From: Oscillatoria sp. SIO1A7
GTDB taxonomy: Bacteria; Cyanobacteriota; Cyanobacteriia; Cyanobacteriales; Laspinemataceae
Length of the DNA: 64,000 nt
NCBI GenBank assembly: GCA_010672965.1
Contig: JAAHFN010000015.1
Coordinates: 18,727 to 82,726 of the forward strand
Direction: 5' to 3'
Made by a program: the position numbers and the translations under genes. Of this stretch, positions 58,456 through 64,000 are shown in pieces (the stretch's first letter is position 1; each line of letters starts with the position of its first letter). The notes under the pieces are model-generated. The model had not been told where the DNA came from. It made no database searches and saw only the letters and a list, made by a program, of their open reading frames with translations.

Positions 58456-61400
58456 TTGTTAAATCGGCAGCATCTACCAACGGCCATCAAAAAGGGCAGC
58501 TTCTTATTCGGCTCTTTATTAATAGCAAGCATCCTTAGCAACAGTCCCGCCCAAGCACAGTCTATTACTGAAGCCAGCGATGGCACCGGGACAATAGTTA
58601 ACCAAAGTGGCAGCCAGTTCGATATTGAAGGAGGCACATCCTCTGGTTCAAACTTGTTTCACAGTTTCGACAGATTTGGACTGGAAACCGGAGAAACTGC
58701 CAATTTCCAAACTGGCTCCAGCGTCGAGAATATTTTAGGGCGGATTGTCGGCGGCGACGCCTCTATTATTAATGGCAACATTCAGGTAAGCGGCAGCAAT
58801 GCCAATCTATTCTTGCTCAACCCAGCGGGGATTGTCTTTGGTGCCGACGCAACTTTAAATGTTATGGGTAATTTTACCGCTAGCACTGCTAATGGAATTG
58901 GCTTTGGTAACGGGAATTGGTTTTATGCTATTGGCGATAACGATTATACAGCACTAACCGGGAGCCCGAGCGAATTTGTTTTCGGTTCTGGAAATGGAGC
59001 GATTATCAACTACGCGGATTTGGCTTTAAACCCTGGAAGCAATCTTACTTTACTGGGCAGCACGGTTCTGAGTACCGGAAACCTGGCGGCTCCCGGCGGT
59101 CAAATTACTGTTGCAGCAGTTCCTAATAGCAGTCTGGTGAGGGTCGGTCAACCGGGACATCTGCTCCATTTGGATATCGATACTTCTAGCACTCCTAGCA
59201 TTCCAGCCAGTAACTTGCCCGCCTTCACTCCCCTCGATTTGCCGGGATTGCTAACAGATGCCGGAACTGTCGGCAATGCTACTCAAGTAACGGTTAATAG
59301 CGATGGCAATGTGGTGCTGACGGGTTCTGGTTTGTCAGTCCAAGATGGAGATCTGGTAGTTAACAATGTCGATAGCTCTTCTAGTACGGAGAGCGGCGGA
59401 GCTATTGCCCTTTCTGCCAATAATAATTTAATTGCTAGCGGGGATATTAATGCGGGTTCTAGTTCTGGGACTGGTGGAGAAATTGCCATTGAAGCAGAAG
59501 GTAAGATTACTCCAAGCAATATCGCTACCAGCGAGAACAATATTACCCTATCCGGTGCTGTCGTTCTGGAAAACGATATCGCGTTTGCTACCGGCTCCGG
59601 TAGCGGCGATATTGTTTTTAGCAGCAAGGTTGACGGTAATAGTGAACTTAGCCTCGATGCCGGAACTGGCAACGTTGAGTTTCAAGATGCTCTGGGCTCT
59701 TCGGCTGCTTTGACTCTTTTGGATATCGACGCCGGGGATGTCAATGCTACATCGACTCTAAATCTAGGAGGAAAGTTGAAGATTAATGCCAGCGGTGCGG
59801 TGAACCTGAGTTCTATTGTTACTAATGGCAATCCCGTTAATATCGAAGCAAGCGACAAGATTACGAGTAGCGACATTCTTACACGTTCCCTGGGCGACGC
59901 AGGCAATGTCAGTATTGCTAGCCATAACGGTGACATTAGCCTTGGCAAAATAGATGCTGAAGCCCAGAACAACGGCAGCGGTAATGGTGGGGAGGTTACC
60001 CTGGAAGCCCTCAACGGAGCCATTTCTCTCTATGGCATTGACGCTGGCTCCAAGGAAGCTGGCAATCAAGCCGGCGATATTTCGATCCGAGCCCGGGACA
60101 ATATTACTGCTACTGAAAAAATAATTGCAACTGCTCACAACAATGCCGAGCCGGGTAATATTGAGATAACTAGCACGGAAGGAAGCCTTGACTTAGATGA
60201 TATTGAGGGGGCAAGTCGTAAAAACTCAGTTGCAAATGCTGGCTCTATTACCTTAGAGGCTACTCAAGGAAATGTCGACACAGGTCAGCTCTGGACTGGT
60301 GCATATTATGGAGATGCCGGTTCAATTACTGTAACGGCTGGTGGCAACATTGTTTCTTCTGCGGACAACGGCTCTCATTACATTCTTGCCCGTTCCCGAA
60401 CGGAGGGAAACGGAGGAGAAGTTAGGCTTCAAGCTGGCGGCGATATTGTTATTCCTAACGCCATACAGACTGCAGCGGTAAATGGTAATGGCGGCTCTGT
60501 TTCCCTGAGCAGCAATAATAGTGTTACTATTAACAACGTTATCACTTATTCCGGGCTCGGTGATGGCGGCTCGATTAGTATAACTGCCCTTAGTGACATA
60601 GAATTCGGAGAACTTTTTTCGGGAGCGTTCGCGGGCAATGGTGGAGACATAACCCTAACCACAGGCGGCAAGATTACCGTAAATTCGAGTCGGCTGTACG
60701 AATACTTTGCTGGAAATTGCGGGGGGTTTGATGCTGTCAACGTTCAATGCAAACCGGATGGCACTTTGGAGATTACGCCCAACGGAACTGCTTCTTATCC
60801 GGCGCTTACATGGTTCCTAGGGATTTACACCGGAAAAATTACGATTTCTAAATCCCCTTCCAGCAGTGAATCTGTAGCAAGCTCTAGCGGCAATAGCAGC
60901 CAGACTGGCAATAGCAATAGCAGCCAGACTGGTAGTAGCCAAACTGGCGATAGCAATAGCGAGCAAACTGGGGATAGTAATAGCGAGCAAACTGGGAATA
61001 GCAATAGCGAGCAAACTGATAATAGCAGTCAAACAGAAACTGGCGATCGCGGTCAAACAGAGGATAGCAGCGATCGCAGTCAAACTGAAACAGGCGATCG
61101 CAGCCAAACTGAAACAGGCGATCGCGGTCAAACAGGTCAAACAGAGGATAGCAATAGCCAGCAAACTCGGGATAGCAATAGCGAGCGAACTGATAATAGC
61201 AGCCAAACAGAAACAGACAATAACGATAACAGCGATCGCGGCCAAACAGACAATAGCTCTAACGACAACCTGGGCATTGAAAGTATTGAAGTCGATCGGG
61301 AAGAAGGCGACGATACTGATTCGGTAACCATAACTCTGGAACTCAAGAGAAAGGAGACCGGCGAGACCGAGAGCAGTTCCATAAGTGTCAGCGCCGAAAA

Positions 61401-63837
61401 CAATGAGGACGGCACCACAACTTTTTCCATCAAAAATAGCAACAGTTCTAGCAGCCAGAGCAATTCCACAACTGCCCCAACAGATTACCAGGACAGTGCA
61501 AACTCTGCTAGCGAGGAATCGGGCAATACTGTGGAACGGATAACAAATCCTAATATAATCGCTTCCCCCGCATTCGGTAAGGGAGGAGAAGTTACCCTGA
61601 ACGCTGGCAACGATATTGAGGGCGGCTCGGTGGTGACCCGCCCTTTCGAGATAGGCTCCGGCGGCAATATTTCTGCAGCTTCTTCCGAAGGGGGGATCGA
61701 TCTTAACGGTCAAGTGAACAGTTCCGGTCGCAATGACAGCGGCGGTGACGTGACTTTAACTGCCCAAGACGATATTAATGTTAGCGGCAATATTGATACT
61801 TCGAGCCAGACGCGCAACAGTCCGCCGCCGGATTTAGCCTCCGTCGGTATCGCCCTTCCTGCAGAAACCGAGCAGATTCTCGAACGGCCTAATCCCAATG
61901 CTACTGGCGGCGATGTCTCTATTAATAGTACGGCTGGCAGCGTCGATGTTAGCAATATTAACTCTTTTTCTGATACGGGCAATGGGGGCAATGTCCAAGT
62001 TGCTGCCCAAAACGATGTCGCAACGGGGAATATTAATACTAGCAGTCCTAATGTTGCCGGTTCTGTCAATTTAGCGAGTCAGTCGGGAAACGTGACTGCT
62101 GGAGATATTAATGCCTTGGGCGGCGTTCAAGATGGAGCGGTAACTATCAGCGCCCCCGGTGAAATTAATACTGGCACAATCCAATCGAGCAATGTTTCGA
62201 TTAATCCACCAGCGCCTCCCGCTCCGCCGAGTCCGAGTAGTAGTTCTATTGGGGGGTCGCTTTTGCCCCAGCCTACTATCCCTGTTGCTCCGACGCAGGC
62301 GACTGTCCCAGCACCGAGTCCCGCACCAGAAAATTTAGTAGCACCAGTGCAGGCGATGCCAGAAACGCCAGCAATCTCGAATTCTTCTGATTTTTCTGTG
62401 GAAGCGATCGCTCCTCCCCCTCCAGAAATTCTCTGCTCGCAATCTTCCTGCGCAACTGGTGTCAACGCGCAGCAACAGCTACCGAGCGCGATCGCCTACT
62501 CCCGGAATATTACCGAGTCTAATATTGCTGTCGCTCCCATCCTCAATATCATCGACCCGATCGCTGCTCTGGAGGAAGGCAATATAGAAAATGCAATACA
62601 GGACATTGAGGAATCTTTTACTCGGGAATATGCCAACTCTGCAGGGCAAGACTATCCGGGGGTAACCATGAACCTGTCGAGCATCCGAGATACTTTGAAG
62701 AGCATTTCCCAGGAAAACGAAAATATCAAACCAGCAGTTATCTATGCGATCGCCAATCCCGAGCAATTGGGGCTGATAATGATTACCGCCGAAGACAAGG
62801 ACGTTAACTTGAGCCAAGTGGATACCGGCCTGCGCCAAGACCTTATCGGTGAAGTAGAGTTTTTTTACAGCCAAGTTAAGGATAAGAATTCCGAGAAAGA
62901 CGCTTATTTACAAAACGCCAGCAAACTTTACGACAGGCTAATTAAGCCTCTGGAAGCAAAACTGGAAGAGCAAGGCATTAACACTCTAATATTCTCAATG
63001 GACGCTGGTCTGCGCTTGTTGCCCTTGGCAGCCTTGCACGATGGCGAAAAGTTCCTGATAGAGAAATACAATATTGCCCTCATCCCCAGCGTCAGTTTGA
63101 TGGACACCAGCTATGTGGGTATCAAAAACCCGCGAGTGCTGGCAATGGGAGCGGATAATTTTCCCGATACTCGCCAAGAGGATTTGCCCTACGCTTCTGT
63201 AGAACTAGCTACTATTACTAAGTTGCTGTCTGGCCAGACTTTCCTCAACGAGGATTTCACTCTAGACGGTCTTAAGGAGGCGCGGCGACAAGAGGAATTT
63301 TCTATAGTTCACTTAGCTACCCATGCCGTTTTTTCTCCCGAACTGCCTTGGGAGCAAGACAAAGATAATCAAAAGACAAAAGACAATAACTACATCCAGT
63401 TTTGGGAAGAACGAGTAGGTTTAGAGGAACTCCGGGAAGTGGAATGGTACAATCACTCGACGGTGGAGCTATTAGTTCTCTCCGCCTGCGAAACTGCTTT
63501 GGGAGATGAAAAAGCCGAGATGGGTTTTGCCGGTTTGGCGGTACAAGCTGGGGTCAAATCCGCAGTTGCTTCTCTGTGGAAAGTAAGCGATGCGGGCACT
63601 TTGGGCTTGATGGCGGAGTTTTACCAAAATTTGAACAATGCGCCCAGCAAGGCAGAAGCTCTGCGCCTTGCACAATTGGCTATGTTGCGGGGCGAAGTTC
63701 GTATTGATGACAATAAGCTAGCGACCCGGGGGCTAGAGATTCCGCTACAAGCGGCGAAAAGTTCCAAGAGCAATAATCTCGATCTAACTCATCCTTATTA
63801 TTGGGCGGCGTTTACTACCATTGGCAGCCCCTGGTAG
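58456..63837 (+). CDS. Secreted TpsA-type protein with C-terminal CHAT (caspase-like) domain
   Basis: A 1793-residue protein, start TTG at 58456 with AGGAG 8 bases upstream. A signal peptide (SLLIASILSNSPAQAQ) is followed by the TPS domain (LFHSFDRFGLETGETANF, SVENILGRIVGG, ANLFLLNPAGIVFG). Beta-helix repeats run to about 780. A Ser/Gln/Thr/Asp-rich tandem region spans about 812-938. More beta-helix follows to about 1240, then a Pro-rich linker (1250-1295). The C-terminal CHAT domain (about 1425-1793) has the His in VHLATHAVF (H1623) and the Cys in LSACETALGDE (C1678), the caspase-type dyad. It ends PYYWAAFTTIGSPW, typical of CHAT. It would expose or release a cysteine protease outside the cell. 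No TpsB gene is near. Confidence 0.92.
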   Translation: MLNRQHLPTAIKKGSFLFGSLLIASILSNSPAQAQSITEASDGTGTIVNQSGSQFDIEGGTSSGSNLFHSFDRFGLETGETANFQTGSSVENILGRIVGGDASIINGNIQVSGSNANLFLLNPAGIVFGADATLNVMGNFTASTANGIGFGNGNWFYAIGDNDYTALTGSPSEFVFGSGNGAIINYADLALNPGSNLTLLGSTVLSTGNLAAPGGQITVAAVPNSSLVRVGQPGHLLHLDIDTSSTPSIPASNLPAFTPLDLPGLLTDAGTVGNATQVTVNSDGNVVLTGSGLSVQDGDLVVNNVDSSSSTESGGAIALSANNNLIASGDINAGSSSGTGGEIAIEAEGKITPSNIATSENNITLSGAVVLENDIAFATGSGSGDIVFSSKVDGNSELSLDAGTGNVEFQDALGSSAALTLLDIDAGDVNATSTLNLGGKLKINASGAVNLSSIVTNGNPVNIEASDKITSSDILTRSLGDAGNVSIASHNGDISLGKIDAEAQNNGSGNGGEVTLEALNGAISLYGIDAGSKEAGNQAGDISIRARDNITATEKIIATAHNNAEPGNIEITSTEGSLDLDDIEGASRKNSVANAGSITLEATQGNVDTGQLWTGAYYGDAGSITVTAGGNIVSSADNGSHYILARSRTEGNGGEVRLQAGGDIVIPNAIQTAAVNGNGGSVSLSSNNSVTINNVITYSGLGDGGSISITALSDIEFGELFSGAFAGNGGDITLTTGGKITVNSSRLYEYFAGNCGGFDAVNVQCKPDGTLEITPNGTASYPALTWFLGIYTGKITISKSPSSSESVASSSGNSSQTGNSNSSQTGSSQTGDSNSEQTGDSNSEQTGNSNSEQTDNSSQTETGDRGQTEDSSDRSQTETGDRSQTETGDRGQTGQTEDSNSQQTRDSNSERTDNSSQTETDNNDNSDRGQTDNSSNDNLGIESIEVDREEGDDTDSVTITLELKRKETGETESSSISVSAENNEDGTTTFSIKNSNSSSSQSNSTTAPTDYQDSANSASEESGNTVERITNPNIIASPAFGKGGEVTLNAGNDIEGGSVVTRPFEIGSGGNISAASSEGGIDLNGQVNSSGRNDSGGDVTLTAQDDINVSGNIDTSSQTRNSPPPDLASVGIALPAETEQILERPNPNATGGDVSINSTAGSVDVSNINSFSDTGNGGNVQVAAQNDVATGNINTSSPNVAGSVNLASQSGNVTAGDINALGGVQDGAVTISAPGEINTGTIQSSNVSINPPAPPAPPSPSSSSIGGSLLPQPTIPVAPTQATVPAPSPAPENLVAPVQAMPETPAISNSSDFSVEAIAPPPPEILCSQSSCATGVNAQQQLPSAIAYSRNITESNIAVAPILNIIDPIAALEEGNIENAIQDIEESFTREYANSAGQDYPGVTMNLSSIRDTLKSISQENENIKPAVIYAIANPEQLGLIMITAEDKDVNLSQVDTGLRQDLIGEVEFFYSQVKDKNSEKDAYLQNASKLYDRLIKPLEAKLEEQGINTLIFSMDAGLRLLPLAALHDGEKFLIEKYNIALIPSVSLMDTSYVGIKNPRVLAMGADNFPDTRQEDLPYASVELATITKLLSGQTFLNEDFTLDGLKEARRQEEFSIVHLATHAVFSPELPWEQDKDNQKTKDNNYIQFWEERVGLEELREVEWYNHSTVELLVLSACETALGDEKAEMGFAGLAVQAGVKSAVASLWKVSDAGTLGLMAEFYQNLNNAPSKAEALRLAQLAMLRGEVRIDDNKLATRGLEIPLQAAKSSKSNNLDLTHPYYWAAFTTIGSPW
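60889..61270. repeat. Ser/Gln/Asp minisatellite rich in HIP1 sites
   Basis: Short units of AATAGCGAGCAAACTG and ACTGAAACAGGCGATCGC (about 24 bases) repeat in frame. At least four GCGATCGC octamers lie within about 100 bases (61045-61130). Confidence 0.9.
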
Positions 63838-64000
63838 TGGCAGGGCGGTCCTAACCGTCCTAACCTCTAGAAGCGATCGCTATCTTTTGCGATCGTAGGG
63901 GCTTTTCGCGCTATAAGAAAACAAGAGCGTTATATCCCTGTAGGGGCGGTGCCCCCGTGCCCGCCCCAGACCAACCGACGCGGCCGGGGCGGGCACGGGA
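63838..64000. repeat. GC-rich inverted repeat at window end
   Basis: GTAGGGGCGGTGCCCCCGTG and CGGGGCGGGCACGGG-type arms repeat the element at 3395-3475. GCGATCGCTATCTTTTGCGATCG (63874-63896) is a short inverted pair of two HIP1-type sites. No gene is seen; the window ends inside the repeat. Confidence 0.7.

Noticed and set aside
1..64000. tRNA, rRNA or tmRNA genes
   Set aside because: By eye I found no cloverleaf with a GTTCGAATCC-type T arm, and no rRNA-like block. A tRNAscan or Rfam run would settle it.

Overview
The window is a stretch of a filamentous cyanobacterial chromosome. The HIP1 octamer GCGATCGC occurs throughout. The gene set includes psb30/ycf12, a DUF3318 protein, a DUF928 family, a SigG-type sigma factor with its anti-sigma factor, secreted filamentous-haemagglutinin (TpsA-like) proteins and a CHAT-domain protein. 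Short tandem heptamers fill many spacers, as in large Oscillatoriales-type genomes. I cannot name the species.

Layout. 0-6.9 kb: CDGSH iron-sulfur protein, SMP-30-like beta-propeller, ABM-domain membrane protein, DUF29, an orphan FetA-like ABC ATPase behind sdhB, and a TMEM14 membrane protein. 6.9-11.3 kb: a broken Uma2 gene and a 949-aa TpsA-like protein. 11.5-17.2 kb: a small winged-helix-like protein, a NACHT-type N-terminal domain joined directly to HEAT repeats, a nested repeat block, a calcium-binding lipoprotein, a candidate small RNA and psb30. 17.4-20 kb: recJ. 21-32 kb: three tandem DUF928 secreted proteins, a CHASE2-class III nucleotide cyclase, a metallo-beta-lactamase-fold hydrolase and a 1390-aa TpsA-like protein. 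32.3-39.8 kb: mutL, comF, an SDR, hisA and a PatA/PatG-like subtilase. 41-48 kb: DUF3318, GT2-GtrA, CHRD/RTX protein, acyl-AMP ligase, four-EF-hand protein. 48.6-54.5 kb: leuS, gamma-glutamylcyclotransferase, sigG with its anti-sigma factor, and an Uma2 N-terminal fragment. 55-58.4 kb: two tandem Tat lipoprotein solute-binding proteins and an ABC ATPase with no permease. 58.5-63.8 kb: a 1793-aa secreted protein with a TpsA N-terminus and a C-terminal CHAT protease.

The best candidate for an undescribed system is 21.1-32.0 kb: secreted DUF928 paralogues, a CHASE2 sensor cyclase whose purine-site residues look guanylyl-type, an MBL hydrolase that could break the signal down, and a surface beta-helix protein. 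The TpsA-CHAT protein at 58.5-63.8 kb uses the same kind of secretion module to carry a caspase-like domain. No TpsB transporter lies in the window.

The second theme is repeat invasion. Heptamer arrays, often a G-rich arm facing a C-rich arm, and several small inverted-repeat elements fill most spacers. They have also entered genes: both beta-helix TpsA proteins just before a conserved EATGW motif, the tails of ComF and an ABC ATPase, and an Uma2 gene. Separate in-frame minisatellites expand linkers in mutL, the PatA/PatG-like protease, one TpsA and the CHAT protein.
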